DNA of 64,000 nt from NCBI GenBank assembly GCA_003254925.1, contig QANZ01026059.1:1-64000 (forward strand), written 5' to 3'. This DNA comes from Chamaecrista fasciculata (taxonomy: Eukaryota; Streptophyta; Magnoliopsida; Fabales; Fabaceae). Positions 35,466 to 47,119 of the stretch are shown piece by piece. The notes under the pieces were generated by a model that did no database searches, was not told the origin of the DNA, and saw only the letters and a list, made by a program, of their open reading frames with translations. The position numbers were made by a program, and so were the translations under genes. Each line of letters starts with the position of its first letter. The first letter of the stretch is position 1.

Positions 35466-35973
35466 ACGTATGCCCTATTCATTTTAGTCCATTGTGTTTT
35501 AAAATGTTCAAATTTGTCCTAAACGTTTGCAAAATATGTCATTTTATTCCTAAAGTTTGTAAAATGTTTCATTTTGGTCCTAAATTATTGAATTTGGTCA
35601 TATTTCACTAGTCTCTCGTTTCAAGTTCAAAGGACTTATTAAGAGGAACTTGTAGCTCTAAATTTGTCGCATTCGAATTTGAAACGAGAGAGATATGATC
35701 AACTTTGCTTGTTTCACCATGAAACGAGCAATCAATTTTTAGGACCGGTTTGACCTCTTTTGTTGACGGACCTAATTGGATAGAGAAAATACTTTTTGAG
35801 AACAATATGTAGCTCTACACTCATCACGTTTGAACTTGAAACGACCATATTCAATAGTTTGGACCAAAATGAAACAGTTTGCCAACATTTAGGACCAATT
35901 TGAACATGTTGAAACATAATGGACCAAAATGAACATTAGGGCATACATTTAAGACCAAAATGAACCTTTAACC
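35466..35973. mobile_element. foldback MITE, AAACGAGAGATATGATC family
   Basis: About 200 bp at each side are inverted copies (TATGCCCTA-TTCATTTT-AGTCC against its inverse at the right). AAATTGTAA occurs exactly at both outer borders (35457-35465 and 35974-35982), a possible 9-bp target duplication. The right arm extends about 25 bp beyond the left, so the left end may be clipped. The interior repeats 'tttgaaacgagagatatgatcaactt'. A truncated second copy lies at 53866-54183. Confidence 0.65.
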
Positions 35974-35982
35974 AAATTGTAA

Positions 35983-36685
35983 TATATAGTTTAATTTTCG
36001 AAAACTAAAAGGCCAAAATTCTATTTTGGTCCTTAATGTTTACTCTAAATTTTATTTTGTTCCTTAATGTTATTTGTTCCATTTTGATCCATAATATTTT
36101 CTAATATTTTTGTTTTGGTCCTTAATAAGTTTCATAATTGGTCCCTAATCATTAAATGTGATCATATCTCACTTGTTTCAAACTTGAATTAATGCAATGA
36201 AATCAGAGTTTTGTGTTAAATTTGATAAGTTCTTTCTTTGCCTAGTTAAAGTCATAAGAAAATAAGACCAAATTAAATCGGGCATAAAATCAGACTCTAA
36301 AGTTAGCCCTCATTTCATAAATTTGATCATATTTCTCTCGTTTCAAATCATAATACAACAAAAACGGAGTACAAGTTATTTTTGATGATTTTTTTTCTCT
36401 GTCTAGCTGGAGCCATTGATAAACAAAATCAAATAGTACACCGAAAGAGAGTTTGATAAAAAAAAAAATCAATATCAACTTTTTCAGTTGATAACTCTAT
36501 AAATTTAAGTCATCTAGACTTCATCTAAGATTATTTAAGAAGCTTTTATATTATTATAACAAGATTTTAGCCAAGTTTTAGTTAAATGTTTGCTTTTTAT
36601 ATTCTTAGAAAGTTTTTAATTTTTTAGTTATTTTTATGGTTTTCTTGTATATTTTTGATAATTTTGTCATCATTGATAAAAATTA
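35983..36685. other. AT-rich spacer with GGTCCTTAAT repeats
   Basis: 'ttttggtccttaatgtt' recurs at 36028-36140, followed by short inverted pieces near 36160-36400. This is probably a decayed DNA element. No gene is seen. Confidence 0.4.
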
Positions 36686-37029
36686 TGTTAGAATATTTTA
36701 AAATAAAGAAATGTATTATTTGAAAAGGTGTGTTGTTATATTTATTTATTTAATATGAAAAGGTAAATAAATAGTTGTGACTTTAATTGGATAGACATTA
36801 TACCAAATGGTATAAGGTATCTTTTTAATGACATCACTTCATGGTCTATATAAACCCTTACCATTTCACAACAAATGAATGAATCTAATTGTCTTTATCT
36901 TGGACTGCACACACAAATAAATACAAACTGTCACTTGGAAGCGGTTATTGTTGTCTTGGCTTGAGCTTTGGAAGTGTAATCCATACTCAAGGGTCTTCAT
37001 TGTATCCTAAAGGAAATTTTTCGGTTACC
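36686..37029 (+). repeat. 5' LTR of the 36.7-kb copia element
   Basis: It is about 344 bp, from TGTTAGAATATTTTA to TTTTTCGGTTAC. A TATA box (TATATAAA at 36847-36854) precedes CCCTTACCATTTCACAACAAATG, a plausible transcription start area. No standard primer-binding site is recognised after it. Confidence 0.8.
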
Positions 37030-37200
37030 TAACTTGCACCTTATAAAATAAGAATAGGTGGTGGAGAATTAAGCCTAAAGGAAAATAATATCGACACCTT
37101 GAAGATTTTGTGCAACACTTTCTTCTTCTTCTTCATTTCTGCAAAATTTTCTCTTCAACGAACCAATCCAGTTTACAATCTTTAAGCTTAATTTTAAATG

Positions 37201-37890
37201 GCTTCTTTGAAGGAGTTGACTGCAAATCTTGTGAAGTTGGAAAGATTTGAAGGAGGCAATTTTTCGAGATGGCAAAGGAATATGAAGTTCTTACTAACAA
37301 CTTTGAACGTGGCCTATGTCCTCACCACAACCAAACCTCAAGAAGGAACGGAAGAAACCATCGACTAGATCTAAGAGAGACAAAAGTGGGAGAACTATGA
37401 TTATATCTGCACTGGACATATCCTCAACAGTCTATGTGATGCGCTCTTTGATGTTTACCAAGATTCAACCTCTGCTAAAGATTTTTGGGACAAACTTGAG
37501 GCAAGATACATGCAAGAGGATGCAACAAGTAAAAAATTTATGGTTACTCGTTTTATTAATTATAAGATGATTGATGGAAAGTCTATCAATATCATGGAAC
37601 AAATGCATGAAATTGAACATATCTTGAATAACTTTAAACAGCATAACATGCATATGGATGAGTCCATCATTGTCTCCACAATCATAGACAAACTTCCTCC
37701 CTCGTGGAAAGATTTCAAAAACAATCTCAAACATAAAAAGGAAGACATTATTCTTGAACAATTGGGATCATCTTTGTTTAGAAGAGGAATACAGAAAGCA
37801 AGATGCTAAAAAAGAAATCAATGTTCAAGAGAAGATACATGTTGTGGAGGAAGGACAGTCCAATAAAACCTCAAAGAAAAGAGGGAAGCT
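37201..37890 (+). pseudogene. copia gag (UBN2 type), frameshifted
   Basis: Gag begins MASLKELTANLVKLERFEGG NFSRWQ in two adjoining parts, has stops near 37365, and continues (NFKQHNMHMDESIIVSTIID, KLPPSWKDFKNNLKHKKEDI) to 37806. After a one-base shift it goes on to a lysine-rich stretch near 37840. The zinc knuckle is missing, because sequence jumps to reverse transcriptase at about 37885. Confidence 0.85.
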
Positions 37891-39376
37891 ATGAAGTCTC
37901 AAGATGCAGCTTTTTGGAAAGAGGCTATACAAGATGAAATAGATTCAATAATGGGAAATAAAACTTGGAAACTAGTAAACCTCCCTCCTGGTTTTAAACC
38001 CATTGGATGTAAATGGATTTTCAAAAAGAAATTAAAAGTAGATGGATCTATAGATAAATTTAAAGCAAGATTGGTTCCTAAGGGGTTTACACAAAAAGGA
38101 GGAATAGACTATTTTGATACATATGCACCGGTTGCAAGGATTTCCACCATTAGAGTGCTTATAGCACTTGCTTCCATTTACAATCTTGTTATCCATCAAA
38201 TGGATATTAAAATAGCTTTTCTTAATGGAGAGTTGGAAAAGGAGGTATATATGACACAACCAGAAGGGTTTGTGGTTCCTGGTCAAGAGCACAAGGTGTG
38301 TAAACTAATTAAGTCTCTTTATGGACTTAAGCAATCCCTAAGAAATGGCACAACAAATTTGATGAAGTGATTCCAACAAATGGATTTAAAATCAATGAAT
38401 CTGACAAATATGTTTTTAGTAAATTTCATAATGGAAAAGGTGTCATGATTTGCTTGTATGTAGATGACATGTTAGTTTTTTGTACTGATTTGAATGAAGT
38501 AGACAAAACAAAGAGAAGGATATGGGAAAAAAAGATGTCATATTAGGAATTAAAATTATTAGAGATAATAATTGTCTTGGTCTTTCCCAATCTCATTACA
38601 TAGAGAAAATTTTAAAGAAATTTAATTATTTTGATTGTTTTCCTGTTTCTACTCCATTTGACTCTAATATGAAATTGGCACCAAATATAGGTTGCCCTGT
38701 GAGACAACATGATTATTCAAAGGTAATTGGATGCTTGATGTATGCTATGACATGTTCAAGACCAAATATAGCATATACTATAGGAAGGTTAAGTAGATAC
38801 ACAAGCAATCCAAGTCAACATCATTGGCATGCTGTGAATAAAATACTAAGGTACTTGAAAGGAACAATTAACTATAGTTTAACCTAATGTGGTAGTCCTT
38901 CAATTTTGAAAGGATACACATATGCCAATTGGATAAGTTACTCAGAGGATCATGCTTCTACAAGTGGATGGATCTACACTCTAGGTGGGGGTGCTATTTC
39001 TTGGGGATCTAAGAAACAAACTTGTATTGCAGACTCAACCACAAACTCTGAGTTTATAGCATTGGCTGCATGTAGCAAAGAAGCAGAGTGGCTTAGAAAC
39101 TTGTTACTTGGAATTCCTATATGGCCCAAGCCAATGGCACCCATATTTGTCAATTGTGATAGTCAATCTGCTCTTTCAAGAGCTTATAGCCAAATTTATA
39201 ATAAAAAGTCTCTACACATTGGATTAAGACAAAGCTTGGTAAAGGATGTGATAATAAATGGAGTAATCTCCATAAGTTATATAAGATCTGAATTAAATCT
39301 TGCAGATCCTTTGACGAAAGGTCTGACAAGGGATATGGTGTTGAAAACATCAAAGGGGATGGGATTAAAGTCCTAA
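37891..39376 (+). pseudogene. copia pol: reverse transcriptase and RNase H, broken
   Basis: Reverse transcriptase starts SQDAAFWKEAIQDEIDSI, then NLPPGFKPIGCKWIFKKK, MDIKIAFLNGELEKEVYM and SLYGLKQS. The catalytic box is CLYVDDMLVF at about 38453-38482. A frame break near 38365, a deletion near 38520, a stop at about 38886 and another shift divide it. RNase H follows ([20 protein letters not shown], then VNCDSQSAL, then [16 protein letters not shown]). Protease and integrase are absent. Confidence 0.9.
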
Positions 39377-39496
39377 AACCTTGATTACCAATAGTGGAAA
39401 CCCAACTCACACTTGACCATTATATCTAGTTTTGAGTTCAATGGTGAAAGTACACTATTACAGTAATTGTAAGTACATGACATTTATATATCCCTG

Positions 39497-41618
39497 TGAT
39501 AGGAATTGTGCCCTAGGGCCAATCCTTTTTGATGTATGTTATGAACATATGGATTAATTTATAGAGATAAATTAATGGTTTTCACATTATTAGCATGTTT
39601 ACTGTGATTACGTCCATGATTAATTATAAGATAATTAATCTAAATCTGTCCTTGATCGATTGTTTTCGTGGGAGCGAAAATGAACTAAGATCAGCATGAC
39701 CTCGGTGCATAGGGATGCACGCACTAGATGCTGGAACGAGAGTCATGGTGCAATTACGTAAGGGGTTACGAGTTGCTGGACTGACCCGGAGAGTCCTGCA
39801 TGGGTTTAGTCATCAGCTTGCCTCTCTTGTACGCCTGTCACGACGCCTTAGACCTGAGGTCATCATTATTCCGGCGTTGCAGTTGTCAGACTTTGGCTTA
39901 GTCTAACGTTGCCCGTAGCAGGGTAGCCATAAGGGCTAAGTACGGGTTTGGTTGATTGCCGTGCTGAGGAATGTGGACTGACCAAAATTGGGATTTTGTT
40001 CCCCATTAAATTGGGAGATATCTTACTGGCGCCCTCGATGAGTCTGTCCAGGAAATGCATGGCCATGCTAGATATTGGGACTTACTCAAGGAGATCGAGA
40101 AAGTAAAGGTTTGGATCATGGATGACTTTCCTGTGCCTGATCCATAACCAAGATATCGCAGAACAATAGGGTCGGTGCCAAGGAGGTACGAAGGTTAAAA
40201 TCGGTTTTGGTAACAAACGATCACTCACGTGTTTTGGGTAGTCGCGATGGCTTGCTAGAGTCCGCTCACGACTTGTAGGACATAGGGATGACCTACTGCC
40301 AACTTCACGTGGGGCCTGCTGGGTCACACACGAGCAGGATTAGAACACACCTTATAAGGGACACGAATTAGGGTAATTCGTGGGTCACTCCGTGGCCTAA
40401 TTTAAGACACAGAGGAAATGTCTGGGACATTATGTCTTGTCTTAAATTTTCTACAGTTTAAATAATTGTTAAATGATTAATAGAGATTAATTATTTACAA
40501 TTTAAATATTAGGAATAATAAATTAAATAATTCCTAAAAGTTAGGAGATTATTGATTTATAAAATTCCCTAATATTATGCTAGAGGGTGGCGCCTCATTT
40601 TAGGATGATTTAATTAATAAAAATGTTTTATTAATTTAAGTCATGGATTTGAATTTGAATTTGAGATTCAAGATTTGAATTAAGATATTGGGGTAATATT
40701 TTAATTCAATAAAGAATTTAAATTCAGAATTCAAATTTTGAATTAAAGATATTATTGTAATATTTTAATTCAAAAACATTGGGATAAAATAAGTTGGTTA
40801 TGACTTCCTAATTTTAGGAGTTATTTTTGATTTATAAAATTCCCAATAAATGTGAGCTAATAGGCGCCTATCTCTTGTGGGTCCCTTTGGAAGATTTGAT
40901 CTTCAAATTGATTCTATGAGATAGGGATTTGAATTTGAATTAAAATATTATGGTAATATTTTAATTAGATATTCAAGTCTTAAAGATATGATATTATCAG
41001 AATATCATGATTTTATATTTATAAAATTACTATAATTTTAGTAAATATAAGCTAAGAAAGTCGCCTAGCTCATAACTTGGTCATGTCATGCACATTGTGA
41101 AAAACCCTAGCTCTTGAGAGAAGTCGACTTTCCTCCTTGTAGAGAGAGAATTTTCGCCACCCACCTTCCTAGAGAGAGAAGTCGATTTTCCTCTAAGTGT
41201 TAGAGAGAGAAATCGAAAGTTGTGGGTTCTAGGGTTCTTGAGTGAAGAAGAATAAAAGGGGTTTTGTTGCTGTCTTACACTCAGTATTGCGCCACCTAGC
41301 CTGGAGTTCAGAGAAGGAGTTCCTGAATTCACAAACTATAGATTGAATCCCGAGTCTCTTTGGAGAAAGAGGCGTGGAGGCTAGCACCTCGTGTTCGGGA
41401 AACTGTTCGTGTGGATCGCCGGTAGAGGAAGGACGTACAAACGGACTTCTAGACTCACGAGTATCACCAATCCGATTGAAAGCTTGAGGTATAACACTTT
41501 TCATATCTGGTTTTAAATTCAACTAGCGGATCTCAGGGTTGGATTTTCCTAGGGAGCGCAATTTTTTTTTATTTACTGATTGCTTCCGCTGCGTGTTTTC
41601 CCCGGGAATTTCCCAACA
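39497..41618 (+). mobile_element. solo LTR, plus orientation, TSD CCCTG
   Basis: This 2122-bp LTR runs TGATAGGAATTGTGCCCTAG...GGGAATTTCCCAACA and is a diverged relative of the LTRs at 1959-10185. It is flanked by perfect CCCTG copies (39492-39496 and 41619-41623). The right CCCTG overlaps the first two bases (TG) of the next LTR, so this one landed on that LTR's very edge. No internal region remains. Confidence 0.92.
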
Positions 41619-41621
41619 CCC

Positions 41622-43978
41622 TGTTGGGAAATTATAGAGCGAGCGCAGCGGAAAAAGCGTAAAAATTAAAAATTTCTCAAAGCCTATAATTTCCTTCTAG
41701 GATCCACTATCTATGTTTATACTAGTAAGGGAAAGAAGTTTACCAAAAACAATCGGTAGCTTTGAATTGCGATTCAGAGAAGTCCACAGCAACGCGTGTC
41801 CTTCCTCTGCCGGTGATGCACACGAACAGTTTGGCAGACACCCAGGTGCTAGCATCCAATCTCTTCTTCCCAAGAGATTACGGGAACCCAATCTACGGAT
41901 CTTGATTGTTCAAGAACAATTCTTGAACCCCAAGATAAAGTGGCGCACCAAAAGAGATGAACCAAGAACTACTTTCTTGGCGCCTATCTCTCTTCCCACA
42001 CACACATGACACCTCAAGCCCTAAACCTTTTAGGGTTTCTAGTCGAATTCCCTCAAGCCCTAAACTCTTTTAGGGTTAGTCAAATTTTCCTCCCCACTTT
42101 AGAAAAGGCGACTTTTCTCTCCTTTTCTTAGGGTTGGCGAGTTGTTGTGTGTCTCATAGGGTTATGAGACTTTTGTGGTGTTTAAATAGAGTCATATCAG
42201 GGAATCACATTCCCTAAATCATGACATTAGGGAATTATAATAAAGAAAATAGGGATTTCAATTTTGATTATAATATTACACTAATATTATAATTCAAAAC
42301 TAAAAGGCAATTCAAATTTAAATTTCAAGATCAAATCTTGAAAACTAAATCTTGAATTCTCAATCCCCATTGGTCAAGAGGATTTGAATTCCTAATTAAA
42401 ATATTACAATAATATCTTAATTTGAAATTCAAGATGCAATCTTGAAATCCAAAATGCAAGATCAAATCTTGCCCATTGGATCAAGCCATGCGCCATCCCC
42501 TCATATTTATCTAGGAATTAATAATTAAAATAACAACCCTGACTCTTAGAAAGTTATAACTAACTTATTAATTTCCCTAACAAATTGAATTAAAATATTA
42601 CCCTAATATCTTTAATTCAAATTTTAATCTTGAATTCAAATTCCCTAACAATATTGAATTAAAATATTGCCCTAATATCTTTAATTCAAATTTGAATCTT
42701 GAATTCAAATTCCCTAACAATATTGAATTAAAATATTACCCTAATATCTTTAATTCAAACTTGAATCTTGAAATCAAAATCAAATCTTGAATTCAAATTC
42801 AAATCTTGATTTAAAATAACAAAACAATTTTATTAATAAAAATCAAGAAGAGGCGCCACCCTCTTCTTCTTGATATCCAATATTAAAGAATTTAATAAAT
42901 CAATAATCTCCTAACTTTTAGGAGGCTTATCCAATTTATTATTCCCTAATATTTTAAACAAGAATTCAATTGTAAATAGATTAATCAAATTAATTATTTA
43001 ACAATTAATACATTTAAAGTTGTCTATCAAATTTAAATATCATAAACGTAGATATTATTTAAGACAAGACTTCGTGTCCTAAGACATTCAACTATGCCTT
43101 AAATTGTGTCATTAAAGTGACTCACAAATTAACCCTAATTCGTGCCCAATATGGTGTCTTGATCCTACTCGTGTGTGACCCAACAGGCCTCACGTGAAGT
43201 TGGCAGCAAGTCATCTCTATGACTCACAAGTCGAGAGCGGACTCTAGCAAGCCATCACGACTACCCAAAAACACGGGAGTTTATCGCTTTAACACCAACA
43301 CGACTAAACCTTAGTACCACCTTGTCTTGATCCCGATTGTCACACGATATTTTGGTCATGGATAAGGCACGGGAAAGTCATCCTTAATCCAAACCATAAC
43401 TTTCTCGATTCCTTGAGTTAGTCCCATTTCCCTGTGTGGCCACACCTTCCTTGGACTGACTCATCGAGGGGCCCAGTTAAATATCTCTCAACTTAATGAG
43501 GGACAAAATTCCTTCTTGGTCAACCACATTCCTCAGCACGGTAAACAACCAAACCCGTACCTAACCTGTATGGCTACCCTGTTACGAGTAACGTTGGACT
43601 AGGCCAAAGTTCGACATCTACAACGCCGGAATAGTCAAGACCTCAGGTCTAAGGGCATCGTGACAGGTGTACAGGAGAGGCTAGCTCATGACTAAAACCC
43701 ATGTAGGACTCTCCGGGTCGGTCCATTAACTTGTAACCCCTTACATCATTGCACCATGACTCTCGTAAAGCATCGTATGCATGTATCTCCATACACCGAA
43801 GTCATGCTGGTCTTAGTTCATTCACATTCCCACATGAATAATCGACCAGCGACAGTTTTTAGAATAATTATCACATAATTAATCAAGGATTGTTACGACT
43901 CAATTTATCATCTATAAATTAGTCAATCAATATGTACATACATATAAAATGATTGGCCCTAGGGCACAATCTCCATCA
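41622..43978 (-). mobile_element. LTR of the large copia family, minus orientation
   Basis: This 2357-bp LTR starts TGTTGGGAAATTATAGAGCG and ends ATCTCCATCA on the plus strand, and is very close to copy B at 4636-6780. It has no primer-binding site or internal region beside it, so it is a solo LTR within the older copia element. Its outer flanks (ATCCC, AACTC) match at only 3 of 5 bases. It carries an extra internal duplication of the 'aattccctaacaatattgaattaaaatatt' unit near 42640-42740. Confidence 0.88.
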
Positions 43979-44291
43979 AACTCAAGGTTTAAAAGTACTT
44001 GGTAGCCATGAGATTAAAGGGAAAAGGTTGAGGTTTACCATGAACTCTTAATAGACTTGTAACATATATTTGTTGGAGCATTAATGATGGTGATGCTCTT
44101 GAGAGAGTCTACCTATATGAGAATGAAGTGGGGCCGCTTCTAAGAGTCTAAGGACTTGACTTTGATAACTCTCATGAAAAGGATTTGGACACAAGGTCAC
44201 AAACGTGTCATTTAAGTGGCATACAATAATCTGAAACCTCATGCGTAAGTAATGCACGCCTGTTCATATGGAATAGTTGGTTCAAAGCTTA

Positions 44292-45598
44292 GGCTCCGTT
44301 CGTTTGCGCTTATAATAAAATCTGCTCTGATTATAATCAGAGTATGATTAATCAAAGAAAAAGTTGAAAAAAGTTGGAAAAAGTTGGAAAAAGTTGGAAA
44401 AAATAAGATGTGATTTGAATATAATCAAAATGTGTTTGGATGTGATTGTTGCTTATAAAAAAATCAGATTGTGTCACTGTTTGCCTTGGGAATCGTGAAA
44501 ATCTGATTATAATCGTAGGCAACTTATGAGGTGCTTATTTGGTTTTGTCGACCATTCTATTTTTGCCTACGAAATGGTGGACCGATGGGACTAAATTGTA
44601 GCAATTTCACTAACTCAAGGCCCGACATTCGTTCGACCACGCGATAAAATGGTCCACCATTTAGCACAAGATGAGAGAGATGGAAGAAAAATCTTCGGAC
44701 CCGAAAAAAGTTTCAATTTGGTATAAACTCAAAAAAAAAATCATCCTCTCTCTCGTCTCTCTCTCGCCATTGCCACTGCTTCAGTTTTTTGGCATAAACT
44801 CATAAAAAAATTCATTCTTCCTCTCTCTGGTGTCTTTCTCTCTCGTCATACCCTTCATCGCCATTACTTCCGTTTTCCGTCAGCCACCACCCTCTTCACC
44901 GCCGTTATCGTCTCTGACCACTGTCTCTTCCTCTTCTTGTTGTTTTCCCGTCATTGTTGTTCTCTTCCTCTTCCATTTTCACTATCTCATCCGTTATTCG
45001 TCGTCCTCCATAGTCACCGGTCGTTCAAGTTCATCCACCGCCGAATCTCCACCGTCGTCGTTCAATTTCGCCGGTCCAGAGATATAGGAAGCAAAGTAAA
45101 GGGAGGGCGGCGAAGAGGATGCAGAGAAATGTTTCCCTTTTGGCATTCGGACCCGAAAAATTTAAGCATTTACCCATTGTCAATCAATTAGGATACAAAT
45201 TGGTGAGCCAAGTTTAAAGACCTCGCAATTTGAAGTTCTTGAATCTACATTCCATAACTCCATTTCTAAGCAAAAGGGTGAGAGAGAGACGAGACACAGA
45301 GTGAGAGACGAGAGAGGAGAGATTGCTTAATCTATTGGGAAAAATAACATTTTAGCCAAAGTTTAATTTTAAGTATTTACAAGTTGATCCAATATTCAGT
45401 TAAATGACAATTTTATCCTTGTGATGTGTGATTGAATGTATTAGAGTATAAGTAATTATAGGTATATATATAGGGGTATAAGTGTAATTGAGTGTGTTTG
45501 ATTATAAAAAAATGATGATTATAATTTGATCAGAAAAAAAAAAAACGCAAACAAACATGCTTATTACGATTATAATCAGAGCGCAAACGAACAAAGCC
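44292..45598. mobile_element. PIF/Harbinger-like non-autonomous element, TSD TTA
   Basis: The ends GGCTCCGTTCGTTTGCGC and GCGCAAACGAACAAAGCC are inverted repeats with two mismatches, flanked by TTA (44289-44291 and 45599-45601), the 3-bp duplication of PIF/Harbinger. The 1307-bp interior contains a GTTGGAAAAA tandem repeat (about 44352-44402) and CT-rich, serine-coding frames near 44830-45190 without a domain. There is no transposase. Confidence 0.85.
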
Positions 45599-46119
45599 TT
45601 AGGCTGCATTTGGTAACTCCTTTATTTGCCTTTATCTCTCCTTTATGTCCCAATATTCCTATAATACCAGAGCTACAATAAAAAATCTTGTTTGTTTTAC
45701 GGTTATCCTCCCCTCCTTTATTTTTCTCTTTTATCTCTCCTTTATCTTCTATAATTACCTACTTTTTACTATAAAATAATAACATACTCAAAGGGCATAT
45801 TTGTAAATTTCATATTAAAATATTTTTATTTATTACCCTTACAACTTTCTCTCTCCATTCATCTTTTCTTACTATTTTCTTTTTTTTTACTCACCTCTCT
45901 CTCTCTCTCTTATTATATTATATTATATTATATTATATAATTTATATTAATTTACTTAAAAAATAATTGTAGTCCTTGAAATTATACCAATTCAATAAGT
46001 CAATACTTGAGTTATCAAAATATATAATTTTTGATATATTGGTATTCCTTCCTCTATTTTTTTCAATTATTTTAATAATATTTTTTACAATCAGAATTTA
46101 AAATAAAATAATTAAGTCC

Positions 46120-46985
46120 ATGTTATTTACATTTTGATCCATGAGATTTTGGTCCCTCCTGCAGTATATATATGGGTAATATTTTTTGTGGTGTAAACAT
46201 TTATGAACATATTTAAAAATAGTAATGGGAAAAAAAAAATTATAATTCATTCCCCAAAACTTTACAATTGGTCCTTCCTCTAGTATATATATAAGTAATA
46301 TTTTTTGAAGTGTACAAATATAAAAACAAAATTCAAAATAGAAAAAAAAATAATTCAATTCCCAAAACTTTAATAATATAATTCAGTTTTGAATATATGG
46401 GTAATATTTTTTGTTGTCTCATTCGACAACAAAAATTACAGATCAGTCCAACTTTAATAATATTTTTTTAATGTAGTCAGATCCAAAAAATATATAGTAT
46501 GGTCCCTCCTCCACTAATATAATTATTTCACGGTAATATTTTTGGTGATGTGAAAATTTAATTACAGTTTGATCCCTACTCTAAGACATATATGAGTAAT
46601 TTTTTTTTGTGGTGAAATAATAAAAAAAAATCAATATAAGAAAAAATTTATAATTCTCGAATCCCAAAACTTTACAGTTTGGTCACTCTTCCCGTATATG
46701 TATGGATAATATTTTTTGTACTATACAATATTGAGAAAAAATGTATAATTCATATAAAAAAAATATACATATTGGTCCATCATTCAATATATATATGGCT
46801 AATATTTTTGGTTCAACAACTACTGAAGAACAAAAGTTAGAAAAATACATAATTCATACCCCAGAAAATATACATTTTGGTCCCTCCTCTATTATATACA
46901 TGGGTAATATCTTTTGTAGTATCAAAATTTTAAAATAAAATTAAAAGACAGTAAACAGGAAAAATATATAATCTAGTCTCCAAAA
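46120..46985. repeat. irregular tandem repeat, TTTGGTCCCTCCT / GGTAATATTTTTTG
   Basis: About nine degenerate units each contain a 'ccaaaactttacaatttggtccctcctc' part and an 'atatatatgggtaatattttttgtgg' part, spaced about 60-120 bp apart. The sequence is non-coding and lies inside the TTA-flanked element. Confidence 0.75.
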
Positions 46986-47119
46986 ATTTACAATTCAGTA
47001 CTCGAAAATTATATTTTGGACCCACATTCTCATCTCCAACCTCCTTTACCATACAACTACAAAAATCTCTTTTATTAACTTCTCCTTTAGCATAAATTTC
47101 GAGGCAATCATTTATCATA

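Noticed and set aside
41617-43983. 5-bp target duplication for the minus-orientation LTR at 41622
   Set aside because: The flanks ATCCC and AACTC agree at only 3 of 5 bases, so no duplication is claimed.
44830-45191. Serine/proline-rich overlapping frames
   Set aside because: They translate a CT-rich segment inside a PIF/Harbinger-like element and have no domain.
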